A stretch of DNA of 64,000 bases, taken from Mesorhizobium sp. Root552 (GTDB lineage Bacteria; Pseudomonadota; Alphaproteobacteria; Rhizobiales; Rhizobiaceae). The position numbers were made by a program, and so were the translations under genes. The first letter of the stretch is position 1; each line of letters opens with the position of its first letter. The stretch covers positions 223,050-287,049 of the forward strand of contig NZ_LMFV01000061.1 in the NCBI RefSeq assembly GCF_001427285.1. Reading direction: 5' to 3'. Under the pieces are notes generated by a model. It saw nothing but the letters and a program-made list of their open reading frames with translations, made no database searches and had not been told where the DNA came from. This document shows, one piece after another, positions 1 to 7,862 of this stretch.

Positions 1-1
1 C

Positions 2-388
2 TCGGCTGTCGGCGCTTACGACAGCAACTGGGAAGAGTTCACCGGCAAGGTTCGCTTGGACGTGAACGCTTCCGAGCAGCTCTCGCTCTTCGTGATGGGC
101 GGTTGGGGTACGTCGGATGACGTCACCGATGCTCTGAACGGCGGCCAGAACTTCTACAAGAACTGGGGTGGCGATTGGGCTGTCTGGGGCGGTGCCTCTT
201 ACCAGGTCAACGACAAGACCGCGCTCAACCTTCAGGCTTCGTATGACGACGCTGAGACCCTTGGTGTCGTTGCCAACGTTGCTTACACGGTTGTCCCGGG
301 CTTCGTCGTCACGGCTGAAGTTGACTACTACGATACGCCTGTTGATGATGGCATCGGCGGCATCCTGCGCTTCCAGCGCTCGTTCTAA
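2..388 (+). CDS. Porin, C-terminal part (5' end outside window)
   Basis: The frame is open from the left edge and ends in FQRSF, an aromatic C-terminal residue as in outer-membrane beta-barrels. The visible 128 residues are rich in Gly, Asn, Asp and aromatic residues with alternating amphipathic strands (for example FVMGGWGTSD and WAVWGGASYQVNDKTALN). This is typical of the rhizobial/Brucella Omp2-RopA porin family (Porin_2), trimeric outer-membrane channels for small hydrophilic solutes. The ORF's first start-like codon (TTG at 56) is internal, because in-frame coding continues upstream to base 2. An intrinsic terminator follows 25 bp after the stop. The family call is from composition and end motif, as the N-terminus is missing. 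Confidence 0.85.
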   Translation, partial: SAVGAYDSNWEEFTGKVRLDVNASEQLSLFVMGGWGTSDDVTDALNGGQNFYKNWGGDWAVWGGASYQVNDKTALNLQASYDDAETLGVVANVAYTVVPGFVVTAEVDYYDTPVDDGIGGILRFQRSF

Positions 389-411
389 TCAGCTGACAAG
401 CTGATCTGAAT

Positions 412-446
412 TGCGGCCCGTGATCTTCGGATCACGGGCCGTTTCC
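412..446 (+). terminator. Intrinsic terminator after the porin gene
   Basis: A perfect 12-bp stem (414-425 with 430-441) is closed by a UUCG tetraloop and followed by GTTTCCATTTT. It lies 25 bp after the porin stop codon. Confidence 0.85.
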
Positions 447-625
447 ATTTTCGGGAAAGGCTGCGAAGCGCCCTCCCCGACCTTGAAGCCTCCGGCGTAT
501 TGGCTTAGACCCGCTAAAGGCTCACCAAACGCGGCAGGTCGATCATAAACCGGGCTTTGAGACGACAGCAGGGTGCCAGGAGCACCACGGGGGGAGCAGG
601 TGGACAACCGCCGGTCGGCGGAGCT

Positions 626-2269
626 TTGGACCAGCAGGTAAAGCAGGCGCTGGCTCTGCATCAATCCGGCAGATTGGCAGATGCCGAGGCGCTCTACCGG
701 CGAGTTCTCGCCCAACAGACAAATCACGTCGCCGCACAGCATTTCCTCGGCCTTCTCCTGCACCAGGCCGGCCGCCCGGAAGGCGTGACTTTGGTCGCAC
801 GATCCGTCAAAGGAGCTGCGAACAATCCCGATTTCCTGAACAACTACGGCACAGTCCTGCGCGACGTGGGCAATCTCGATGCCGCCGCGGAAGCCTTCCG
901 CAAAGCAATCGCGCAAAGGCCGGACCATCTTGGCGCACGAGACAATCTCGGCTCCATGCAACGGCAGCTCGGTCAATTCGAGGCATCTGAAGAGACATTT
1001 CGCGCCACGATCAGCCTGCATCCATTTCATATGCGCGCCCGAATCGGGTTGGCTGAAACGCTGCAGGAAGCGGGTAAGTTGGACACCGCTATCGAGGTGT
1101 TCCGCGAAGCCTTGTCTATTCGGCCCAAGGATGCCGACCTTCTGTACGGGCTTGGCGTCTGCCTGATGGAAAAAGGCCAGATTGCCGAAGCAATAATGCA
1201 GTTTCGTGCTTCCCTATCGGTGCAGCCGGGTCTGGCAAAAGCCTGGCTCATGCTTTCCCGGGTCAAGCAGCAAGAGAACGCCGATGCTGAACTTGCCGCG
1301 ATGCAGGCACAGCACCAGCGGTCCGCCGCTGACAGCCTCGAGCGAATGCAACTCTCATTCGGGCTCGGCAAGGCCCATGACGACCTCAAGGTCTATGATC
1401 GTGCCTTTGATTTCTTCACCGAAGGCAATGCCATTTACCGTAAGCGGGTGAAATACGACAAGGCACGTACCCGTGCCGATTTCGAGGCAATGAAGGCAGC
1501 GTTTAATGCTGAGTTTTTCGGGGAGCGGAAACCGAGCACAATCCGCGACGAGACGCCGATCTTCATCGTTGGAATGCCACGCTCCGGAACAACCTTGGTG
1601 GAACAGATCATCGCCAGCCACCCCGAAGTCTGCGGTGCCGGCGAGTTATCGATCCTGAAAATGGCAGTGGGCGGGAATTTTCCGCTGGATATGAAAGGTG
1701 GCTTCCCGGCCGGTATTGCAAACATGCCGGACAGAGTTTTTGCCGACGCAGGCAATGACTATCTCCAAATGCTGCATGCGCATTATCCGGACAGCAAGCA
1801 CGTCACCGACAAGATGCCGGGCAATTTCATGTTGATCGGTTTCCTGCACATGATGCTACCGAACGCCAGGATCGTTCACTGCGCGCGCGATGCCGTTGCG
1901 ACATGCCTGTCGATCTTCAAAACGCATTTCCGCGGTGATAGCCACGCCTACAGCTATGATCTTGAGGAACTGGCGGACTTCCACAACCTCTACACCGACA
2001 TAATGGCGCACTGGCGCAGAGTATTGCCAGGTGTGATCCACGACGTGCGCTATGAGGATTTTGTTGCCGATCAGGAGGCTCAAACGCGCACGCTGATTGG
2101 CCACCTCGGGCTGCCGTGGAACGAAGCCTGCCTGAATTTCCATGAAACCGACCGGCCAGTACGCACGGCCTCGGCCGTACAGGTTCGCCAGCCGATGTAC
2201 AAGGGCTCGGTCAACCTGTGGAAGCGCTATGGCGACAGGCTCCAACCTCTGATCGAGAGATTGACCTAG
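626..2269 (+). CDS. TPR-repeat sulfotransferase family protein
   Basis: The N-terminal half is a run of tetratricopeptide repeats (for example ADAEALYRRVLAQQTNHVAA and LDAAAEAFRKAIAQRPDHLG). The C-terminal half is a Sulfotransfer_3-type domain with the PAPS 5'-phosphosulfate-binding loop IVGMPRSGTTLVEQII near nucleotides 1565-1615. The family transfers sulfate from PAPS to an acceptor; TPRs usually bind protein partners or substrate. The start is uncertain: the frame opens at TTG 557, but TTG 626 has GGAG four bases upstream and begins directly at the first TPR helix (LDQQVKQALALH). The next gene starts 137 bp downstream on the same strand. The acceptor cannot be read from sequence. Confidence 0.8.
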   Translation: MDQQVKQALALHQSGRLADAEALYRRVLAQQTNHVAAQHFLGLLLHQAGRPEGVTLVARSVKGAANNPDFLNNYGTVLRDVGNLDAAAEAFRKAIAQRPDHLGARDNLGSMQRQLGQFEASEETFRATISLHPFHMRARIGLAETLQEAGKLDTAIEVFREALSIRPKDADLLYGLGVCLMEKGQIAEAIMQFRASLSVQPGLAKAWLMLSRVKQQENADAELAAMQAQHQRSAADSLERMQLSFGLGKAHDDLKVYDRAFDFFTEGNAIYRKRVKYDKARTRADFEAMKAAFNAEFFGERKPSTIRDETPIFIVGMPRSGTTLVEQIIASHPEVCGAGELSILKMAVGGNFPLDMKGGFPAGIANMPDRVFADAGNDYLQMLHAHYPDSKHVTDKMPGNFMLIGFLHMMLPNARIVHCARDAVATCLSIFKTHFRGDSHAYSYDLEELADFHNLYTDIMAHWRRVLPGVIHDVRYEDFVADQEAQTRTLIGHLGLPWNEACLNFHETDRPVRTASAVQVRQPMYKGSVNLWKRYGDRLQPLIERLT

Positions 2270-2406
2270 ATCCAGTATGTGCCCGTAACTTAAGGACGGC
2301 TTAGGTATTTTTCCCCGAACCTTGACGGCGCAGCAATATCGCAGGACCGGAAAGGCCAGCTGGAAACTGCCAGCCATTGAACTGACCCAAGCCGAACAGG
2401 TATTTC

Positions 2407-3513
2407 ATGCTCCCGCCCCTTACCCCGCTCATCGAAGCACTGCCCTCCACGGTTCCCTTTGTCGGGCCAGAGGCGCAGCAGCGTGCCAGCGGCAGGGCTT
2501 TCAAGGCTCGCATCGGTGCCAATGAGAGCAGTTTCGGCCCGTCCCCCGCTGTCATAGCCAGAATGAGTGAAGTCGCCCGCGACATGTGGATGTATTGCGA
2601 CCCGGACAATTATGACCTCAAAGTCGCTGCCGCGGCACACCACGGTGTCCAACTGCAAAATGTTGTCGTTGGCGAAGGTATTGACGGCCTGCTCGGCCTG
2701 ATTGTGCGTATGTATCTCGCCCCCGGCGAGCCGGTGGTTACATCACTCGGTGCCTATCCGACCTTCAATTTCCATGTCGCTGGCGTCGGCGGAAGGCTGG
2801 TTGCAGTTCCGTATGAGAACGACAGGGAAAGCCTTGCCGGACTGCTTTCCGCGGTGCGCAAGGAAAATGCACGGCTGGTCTACCTCTCCAACCCCGACAA
2901 CCCGATGGGGAGTTGGTGGGAGGCAGCGGAAATCGAACGCTTCATCGAAGCGCTACCTGAAACGACCATGCTTATCCTTGATGAAGCCTATTGCGAACTA
3001 GGCCCAGCCTCCGCTGTGCCGCCGATCGATGTCGCGCGACCCAACGTGGTCAGGATGCGGACCTTCTCCAAGGCCTACGGTCTCGCGGGCATCCGCTGCG
3101 GTTATGCGGTTGGCGAAGCTCAGGTAATCGCCGCTTTCGAGAAGATCCGCAATCACTACGGTGTCAGCCGCATGGCCCAGATCGCCGGCGAAGCCGCACT
3201 GGCAGACCAAGCTTACCTTGCATCAGTTGTTGATCGTGTCGCTGCCGGTAGGCAGAAGATTGCTACGGCTGCTATGGATAACGGGCTCGTTCCTCTCCCG
3301 TCAGCCACCAACTTCGTCACCATCGATTGCGGGCGCGATGGCGCTTTCGCCCTCAAATTGCTGCAAGCGATGCTCGCGCGGGATGTCTTCATCCGCAAAC
3401 CGATGGCACCCGGTCTCGACCGCTGCATCCGTGTAAGTGTCGGCCTCGATCACGAACTGGATATTTTTTCCGAAGAATTGCCGGGTGCTCTGGCTACCGC
3501 ACGGGGCAACTGA
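2407..3513 (+). CDS. PLP-dependent aminotransferase, HisC-like
   Basis: This 368-aa class I/II fold-type I aminotransferase resembles histidinol-phosphate aminotransferase in length and motifs. The substrate-loop motif is SNPDNPMGSWW, the PLP-Asp motif is LILDEAYCE, and the Schiff-base lysine is K222 in RTFSKAYGLAGIRCGYAVG. The C-terminal Arg motif is CIRVSVGL. It uses PLP to transfer an amino group to a 2-oxo acid or phosphate ester in the cytoplasm. No his genes lie nearby, so it is probably a HisC paralogue of undetermined substrate rather than the histidine biosynthesis enzyme. A PLP-dependent decarboxylase of CobD type is less likely. Confidence 0.85.
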   Translation: MLPPLTPLIEALPSTVPFVGPEAQQRASGRAFKARIGANESSFGPSPAVIARMSEVARDMWMYCDPDNYDLKVAAAAHHGVQLQNVVVGEGIDGLLGLIVRMYLAPGEPVVTSLGAYPTFNFHVAGVGGRLVAVPYENDRESLAGLLSAVRKENARLVYLSNPDNPMGSWWEAAEIERFIEALPETTMLILDEAYCELGPASAVPPIDVARPNVVRMRTFSKAYGLAGIRCGYAVGEAQVIAAFEKIRNHYGVSRMAQIAGEAALADQAYLASVVDRVAAGRQKIATAAMDNGLVPLPSATNFVTIDCGRDGAFALKLLQAMLARDVFIRKPMAPGLDRCIRVSVGLDHELDIFSEELPGALATARGN

Positions 3514-3555
3514 CGCCGGTTTAGGCGTGTCGGGTTACATTTTCGATTCAGCCAG

Positions 3556-4122
3556 TTAGCTGTTCCGGCCGCTCATCCTCAGTGCCCAGCGCCTGCCGTC
3601 GCCGGTGAGTTCGGTAATACTTAGCGGTTCGACATCGATCTTCCAGAAGGCAGGCATAGGCGCTCCCAGAACACTGACAACCGCCAAGCGAATCACGGCC
3701 GGATGCGTTACGGCAACCGTATGTCCCTTCAGTGCCATGAGTTCATCCAAGAGAGGCACAACTCTTGCCGCCATTTCGGCCAGCGATTCGCCGCCATGTG
3801 GCGCGGCTTCCGGATCGTTTAGCCAAATCGCATGCGCTTCCGGCTCCGACTGCTGTACTTCGGAAATCCTCTTTCCTGCCCATCGGCCGAAATCCTGATC
3901 GCGCAGCGTTTCAACTGGCTCGCTTGCCAATGCGAACGCCTTTGCCGTCTGGGTCGCTCGCACCAGCGGGCTGGTCAACACACGCTCGGCCCTGCGCAAC
4001 CTGACTGCGAGCACTGCTGCGGCTTCGGCAGCTTTTGGCTCCAACGGTTCGTCCAGCGGAAAGGCTCCCTTCCGATTAGCCTCGGTTGCCCCACTGCACA
4101 AAAAGGTCAATCGCGTAGTCAT
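3556..4122 (-). CDS. Histidine phosphatase-fold protein lacking the nucleophile His
   Basis: The 188-aa protein has the phosphoglycerate-mutase-like fold pattern: N-terminal strand MTTRLTFL, LTSPLVRATQTAKAFA, DFGRWAGKRISEV, and a C-terminal VTHPAVIRLAVV carrying the second conserved His. The N-terminal catalytic RHG/CHG motif reads CSG (codons TGC AGT GGG at about 4096-4098). The His that is normally phosphorylated is therefore Ser. It is divergent from the cobalamin riboswitch-cbtBA locus; relatives beside cbtBA and CobC-type phosphatases suggest a link to cobalamin or cobalt metabolism, but this is inference. The protein is probably catalytically dead or altered, unless the base is a sequencing error (two base changes would be needed). 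Confidence 0.8.
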   Translation of the reverse strand: MTTRLTFLCSGATEANRKGAFPLDEPLEPKAAEAAAVLAVRLRRAERVLTSPLVRATQTAKAFALASEPVETLRDQDFGRWAGKRISEVQQSEPEAHAIWLNDPEAAPHGGESLAEMAARVVPLLDELMALKGHTVAVTHPAVIRLAVVSVLGAPMPAFWKIDVEPLSITELTGDGRRWALRMSGRNS

Positions 4123-4229
4123 GATGACTCCGGCTTTTATCCCAAAGACCCTAATGAGTTACGCGCCCGGGGATTTGAACCTTCTATCTCCTATCAACTG
4201 CGCATTTCATTGACAGTCATGGACTGCAC

Positions 4230-4335
4230 CGGTACTGTTTTGACAGGTAACGGGTTTGGAAGCCGGTGGAAATCCGGCACGGTCGCGCCACTGTGATCGG
4301 CAAATTGCCGAGAGTCAGGACTTTTCTCGCTACCA
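4230..4335 (+). promoter_or_regulatory. Cobalamin (AdoCbl) riboswitch upstream of cbtB
   Basis: The B12-box core AGCCGGTGGAAATCCGGCAC begins at 4261 and is followed by the conserved GGTCGCGCCACTGTGAT segment and GAGTCAGGAC at 4312-4321. These are the diagnostic conserved blocks of cobalamin riboswitches. The element lies 40-150 bp ahead of cbtB, so cobalt uptake is predicted to be repressed when cobalamin is plentiful. The exact P1 boundaries were not folded. Confidence 0.92.
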
Positions 4336-4376
4336 GGCACTGAATCAACGGGACGCAGTATCCCAGGAGCTATGAA

Positions 4377-4586
4377 ATGTCCGATATCGCCTACGCACCA
4401 AGTGCGCTACCTCAGCCTATTCCTGTGCGCGAAATCCTGCCTTGGGCGGTTTTCGGCGGACTGCTCTTGCTGATCGCGATTTACTTCATTGGTTCCGAAG
4501 AGGGCGCCATGACGCTTGTCTCGGGGCTGAACACGCATGAATTCGTTCATGACGCCCGCCATTTGCTCGGTTTCCCCTGCCACTAG
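4377..4586 (+). CDS. cbtB: CbtB, small subunit of cobalt transporter
   Basis: The 69-aa protein has one transmembrane helix (ILPWAVFGGLLLLIAIYFIG) and the characteristic His-rich C-terminus HEFVHDARHLLGFPCH, expected to bind cobalt. CbtB proteins are about 60-70 aa and always accompany CbtA. It starts right after the cobalamin riboswitch, with CAGGAG close upstream of ATG. cbtA follows 10 bp later, so the pair is co-transcribed and riboswitch-controlled. Confidence 0.93.
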   Translation: MSDIAYAPSALPQPIPVREILPWAVFGGLLLLIAIYFIGSEEGAMTLVSGLNTHEFVHDARHLLGFPCH

Positions 4587-4596
4587 GAGACTGAAA

Positions 4597-5349
4597 ATGG
4601 TTGGAAGTCTATTGTTGCGCGGGATGCTGGTCGGCATCCTGGCAGGGCTGTTTGCATTTGGATTTGCACGTATTTTCGGTGAACCCCAAATCGACCGCGC
4701 CATTGCTTATGAAGAGCAGATGGCTTCGGCGGAAGCAGCTGCTTCCGGGCAAGCGGCTGAAGAAGAGCCCGAATTGGTCAGCCGCGGTACGCAGGCAGGC
4801 ATCGGCCTGCTGACGGGTTCCGTCATCTATGGCGCCGCCATCGGCGGATTGTTCGCGCTGGTCTTTGCCTATGTCTACGGGCGGATTAGTCCGCTTGGGC
4901 CGCGCGCCACAGCCGCCCTGCTCGCACTGGGCGCTTTCATTGCGATCGTCCTTGCGCCCGCATTGAAATACCCGGCAACGCCGCCGGCCGTAGGCAATCC
5001 TGAAACCATCGGCGCACGAACGGAACTGTTCTTCGTGATGTTGCTGATCTCGATTGCAGCTTCGGTTGCCGCCGTTGCACTTGCCCGGCGGTTGTGGGCC
5101 CAACATGGTGCCTGGAATGCCGGAATTGCCGGCGCTGCGGCCTTCATCGCCATCATGGTCGTCGTCCAGTGCGCGCTGCCGACGATCAACGAGATCCCGG
5201 AAGGCTATTCGGCCGATCTTTTGTGGCGCTTCCGCACCTCCTCGCTCGGCATGCACGCCGTGCTTTGGACTGTCATCGGCTTGGCATTCGGAGCTCTTGC
5301 AGAAAAGAGCTTCGCAAGCCGTTCAAGCCACCGCGCAACCTTGCGCTAG
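4597..5349 (+). CDS. cbtA: CbtA, membrane subunit of cobalt transporter
   Basis: The 250-aa protein has about five to six transmembrane segments: LLLRGMLVGILAGLFAFGF at the N-terminus, then segments around TGSVIYGAAIGGLFALVFAY, AALLALGAFIAIVLAPALKY, FFVMLLISIAASVAAVAL and GAAAFIAIMVVVQCALP. This is the CbtA (TIGR02458-type) pattern, a predicted cobalt importer found with CbtB under B12 riboswitches. The start was set at ATG 4597 because AGGAGA lies 7 bases upstream. An in-frame upstream ATG (4537) lies inside cbtB. Confidence 0.92.
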   Translation: MVGSLLLRGMLVGILAGLFAFGFARIFGEPQIDRAIAYEEQMASAEAAASGQAAEEEPELVSRGTQAGIGLLTGSVIYGAAIGGLFALVFAYVYGRISPLGPRATAALLALGAFIAIVLAPALKYPATPPAVGNPETIGARTELFFVMLLISIAASVAAVALARRLWAQHGAWNAGIAGAAAFIAIMVVVQCALPTINEIPEGYSADLLWRFRTSSLGMHAVLWTVIGLAFGALAEKSFASRSSHRATLR

Positions 5350-5353
5350 AACT

Positions 5354-5995
5354 ATGCGGCGGCGCGTTTCCCACTCGAAATGCACCGCTGCCATCCTTTG
5401 CCTCGGCCTCACCGCGCTGGCGTCCGCAGAGGCACTTGCCCACCGGCGAACATCCGATGGCGACATGAGCGGCATCCCAATAGCCAGCCTTTCGCACGGC
5501 CAGATGGCCGTGATTTCGGACTATCGCAACGAAATACTTGACTTGGCCGAGCGTCAAAGCCGCACCGACGAAACCTTCCACCGACTGAAGAACTTCGGCG
5601 CCATCCAGTACACATACTGCCTTTGGGGTTTGGTACCTGGTAGCCTGAAGGACGAAACCAGCCCCTTCAACGAATGCAGCCACGCATATCTGTCAGCGGC
5701 ACGCGAACTACTCGCCTATATGCGCCAGACATCGCCCGACAGGCAGGCCGTCGAAGACCTGATTTCGCGTATCGATGTCGACATGGTGCGCAACCAGGCT
5801 TCTTTCGTGCAGTGCCAGTACAGCGCGGAATCCTTCAACACGGCAAGCCTCGTCCGCCCTGACCTGGGTGAAGTGCCCGCTCATCTGCCTAGCCTAGCTG
5901 CCTTTTCAGGCCTAGCTGCGGTGCTTGTAGCCGGACCATTTGTCCTTGCCGGCATGACAAGACGAAAACCCGACGCCGCGAACCGCCTCGGCTAA
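5354..5995 (+). CDS. Secreted or membrane-anchored protein of unknown function in the cbtBA operon
   Basis: I do not recognise a named family. The 213-aa protein has an N-terminal signal peptide (KCTAAILCLGLTALASAEALA), a periplasmic region with at least three cysteines (TYCLWG, FNECSHAY, FVQCQYSAE) and a C-terminal transmembrane helix (FSGLAAVLVAGPFVLAG) followed by positive charges. It starts 4 bp after the cbtA stop, so it is almost certainly in the same riboswitch-controlled transcript. A role in periplasmic metal handling is possible but is only inferred from position. Confidence 0.75.
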   Translation: MRRRVSHSKCTAAILCLGLTALASAEALAHRRTSDGDMSGIPIASLSHGQMAVISDYRNEILDLAERQSRTDETFHRLKNFGAIQYTYCLWGLVPGSLKDETSPFNECSHAYLSAARELLAYMRQTSPDRQAVEDLISRIDVDMVRNQASFVQCQYSAESFNTASLVRPDLGEVPAHLPSLAAFSGLAAVLVAGPFVLAGMTRRKPDAANRLG

Positions 5996-6032
5996 ACCCG
6001 GCTTGCCCGCGAAATAGCTATCGCCTCTTGAA

Positions 6033-6052
6033 TTAATTGAACGTTCGTTTTA
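6033..6052. promoter_or_regulatory. Putative TetR operator ahead of the liu operon
   Basis: The AT-rich segment contains the palindrome GAACGTTC (6039-6046) with flanking TTAATT/GTTTTAT. It lies about 25 bp before the start of the TetR gene, where autoregulating TetR proteins bind. The binding site is inferred from position and symmetry. Confidence 0.5.
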
Positions 6053-6074
6053 TTATTTCGCCATTGGAGAAATA

Positions 6075-6728
6075 ATGGCACGCACGACCGGTTCAGACGG
6101 CGAAAAGACCGAAGCGGCGATCCGCGAGGCAGCGGTCGAGCTGATCGCGCGCTACGGCTACGAGGCCGTGTCGATGCGCCAGCTCGCGGCCGAGGTCGGC
6201 GTACAGGCGGCGGCGCTCTATCGCTACTTCCCCACCAAGGAAGACCTTCTGTTCAGCCTGATGCACGAGCATATGGACGCCCTGCTTGGCGCCTGGAACG
6301 ATGCTCGCCCCGCAACTTCGGACCCGACGACGCGCCTCATCGCCTATGTCACCAACCACATCGCGTTCCATATTGAACGGCGGCCATCCACGCACATTTC
6401 CAACATGGAATTGCGCAGCCTCTCGCCCGAGCGGCTGACGCAGGTCCTCAAGCTGCGCACCGCCTACGAGAAGGAACTGCGCACCATCCTGCGCGAGGGC
6501 AGCGAAGACGGCAGCTTTACCATCGAGGACACCGGGCTGACGGCCATGGCGCTGATCCAGATGATGACCGGCGTCATCGTCTGGTTCCGGCCGGGCGAGC
6601 GGCTGTCGGTGGCCGGCGTGACAGAGACCTATCTTTCCATGACAATGCGCCTCGTTGGGCGCCTTGTCGGCGCAACAACGAGCCGGGAGCAAAACCATGT
6701 ACACACACGCGCTGAACTTCGGGCTTGA
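6075..6728 (+). CDS. TetR-family regulator of leucine/acyl-CoA catabolism
   Basis: The N-terminal helix-turn-helix is typical of TetR: AAVELIARYGYEAVSMRQLA, then VGVQAAALYRYFPTKEDLLF. The C-terminal part is a helical ligand-binding domain. At 217 aa it is of normal TetR size. The start ATG has TTGGAG 7 bases upstream. The last 32 bp overlap the start of the isovaleryl-CoA dehydrogenase gene, so it is the first gene of the liu operon and likely represses it until an acyl-CoA intermediate binds. The effector is inferred from context. Confidence 0.88.
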   Translation: MARTTGSDGEKTEAAIREAAVELIARYGYEAVSMRQLAAEVGVQAAALYRYFPTKEDLLFSLMHEHMDALLGAWNDARPATSDPTTRLIAYVTNHIAFHIERRPSTHISNMELRSLSPERLTQVLKLRTAYEKELRTILREGSEDGSFTIEDTGLTAMALIQMMTGVIVWFRPGERLSVAGVTETYLSMTMRLVGRLVGATTSREQNHVHTRAELRA

Positions 6729-7860
6729 CGAGGACGTCGCCGCCCTTCGCGATCTCGTCCAGCGCTTTGCCCAGGAAAAGATCGCGCCGCTGGCGGCGGA
6801 AGTCGACCGCAGCAACGAGTTTCCGGCCCATCTGTGGCAGGAGATCGGCGCGCTCGGCCTGCTCGGCATGACGGCGGACCCCGCCTTCGGCGGCACCGGC
6901 ATGGGCTACCTCGCCCATGTCGTGGCGATGGAGGAAATCTCCCGCGCCTCCGCCTCGGTCGGCCTTTCCTACGGCGCGCATTCCAACCTGTGCGTCAACC
7001 AGATCAACCGCTGGGGCACTCAGGAGCAGAAGGAAAAGTACCTTCCGAAGCTCTGCTCGGGCGAAGCGGTTGGGGCGCTCGCCATGTCCGAACCGGGCTC
7101 CGGCTCCGACGTCGTCTCGATGCGGCTGCGCGCCGAGAAGAAAAACGACCGTTACGTGCTCACCGGCTCAAAAATGTGGATCACCAACGGACCGGATGCC
7201 GACACGCTCGTCGTCTATGCCAAGACCGACCCGGAACGGAAATCGCGCGGCATCACCGCCTTCCTGATCGAGAAGGGCTTCAAGGGCTTCTCCGTGGCGC
7301 AGAAGCTGGACAAGCTCGGCATGCGCGGCTCCAACACCGGCGAACTGGTGTTCGACAATGTCGAAGTGCCGTTCGAGAACGTACTCGGTGAAGAAGGGCG
7401 CGGCGTCGAAGTCTTGATGTCCGGCCTCGACTACGAGCGCACGGTGCTTGCCGGCGGGCCGCTGGGCATCATGGCCGCCTGCCTCGACGTCGCCGTTCCT
7501 TACGTCCACGAGCGCAAGCAGTTCGACCGTCCGATCGGCGACTTCCAGCTCGTCCAGGGCAAGCTTGCCGACATGTACACCACGCTCAACGCCTGCCGCG
7601 CCTATGTCTATGCCGTGGCGTCCGCCTGCGACCGTGGCGAGACCACCCGCAAGGACGCCGCCGGCTGCATCCTCTATGCAGCGGAAAAGGCGACGCAGTG
7701 CGCGCTCGACGCCATCCAACTCCTGGGCGGCAACGGCTACATCAACGATTACCCGACCGGCCGCCTGCTGCGCGATGCCAAGCTCTATGAGATCGGTGCC
7801 GGCACCTCTGAAATCCGCCGCTGGCTGATTGGCCGCGAGATGATGTCCGAAGAGGTCTAG
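6697..7860 (+). CDS. liuA: Isovaleryl-CoA dehydrogenase
   Basis: The 387-aa acyl-CoA dehydrogenase carries AMSEPGSGSDVVSMRL (flavin and substrate contacts), KMWITNGPDADTLVVYAKT, and the GLDYERTVLAGGPLG helix whose Glu (E247) is the catalytic base position specific to isovaleryl-CoA dehydrogenases. The C-terminus has IQLLGGNGYINDYPTGRLLR. It oxidises isovaleryl-CoA to 3-methylcrotonyl-CoA, passing electrons to ETF. The start is ATG 6697 (CGGGAG upstream, MYTHALNFGLDED). The methylcrotonyl-CoA carboxylase beta gene follows after 2 bp. Confidence 0.93.
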   Translation: MYTHALNFGLDEDVAALRDLVQRFAQEKIAPLAAEVDRSNEFPAHLWQEIGALGLLGMTADPAFGGTGMGYLAHVVAMEEISRASASVGLSYGAHSNLCVNQINRWGTQEQKEKYLPKLCSGEAVGALAMSEPGSGSDVVSMRLRAEKKNDRYVLTGSKMWITNGPDADTLVVYAKTDPERKSRGITAFLIEKGFKGFSVAQKLDKLGMRGSNTGELVFDNVEVPFENVLGEEGRGVEVLMSGLDYERTVLAGGPLGIMAACLDVAVPYVHERKQFDRPIGDFQLVQGKLADMYTTLNACRAYVYAVASACDRGETTRKDAAGCILYAAEKATQCALDAIQLLGGNGYINDYPTGRLLRDAKLYEIGAGTSEIRRWLIGREMMSEEV

Positions 7861-7862
7861 CA

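Noticed and set aside
389..1030. 213-codon minus-strand open frame
   Set aside because: It opposes the TPR-sulfotransferase frame, covers the porin terminator and shows no family motif.
4165..4195. tRNA-like T-arm phrase (reverse complement contains GGTTCAAATCCCCGGG)
   Set aside because: The stem flanking the loop does not pair and no anticodon or D arm could be placed on the minus strand; at most a remnant or chance match.
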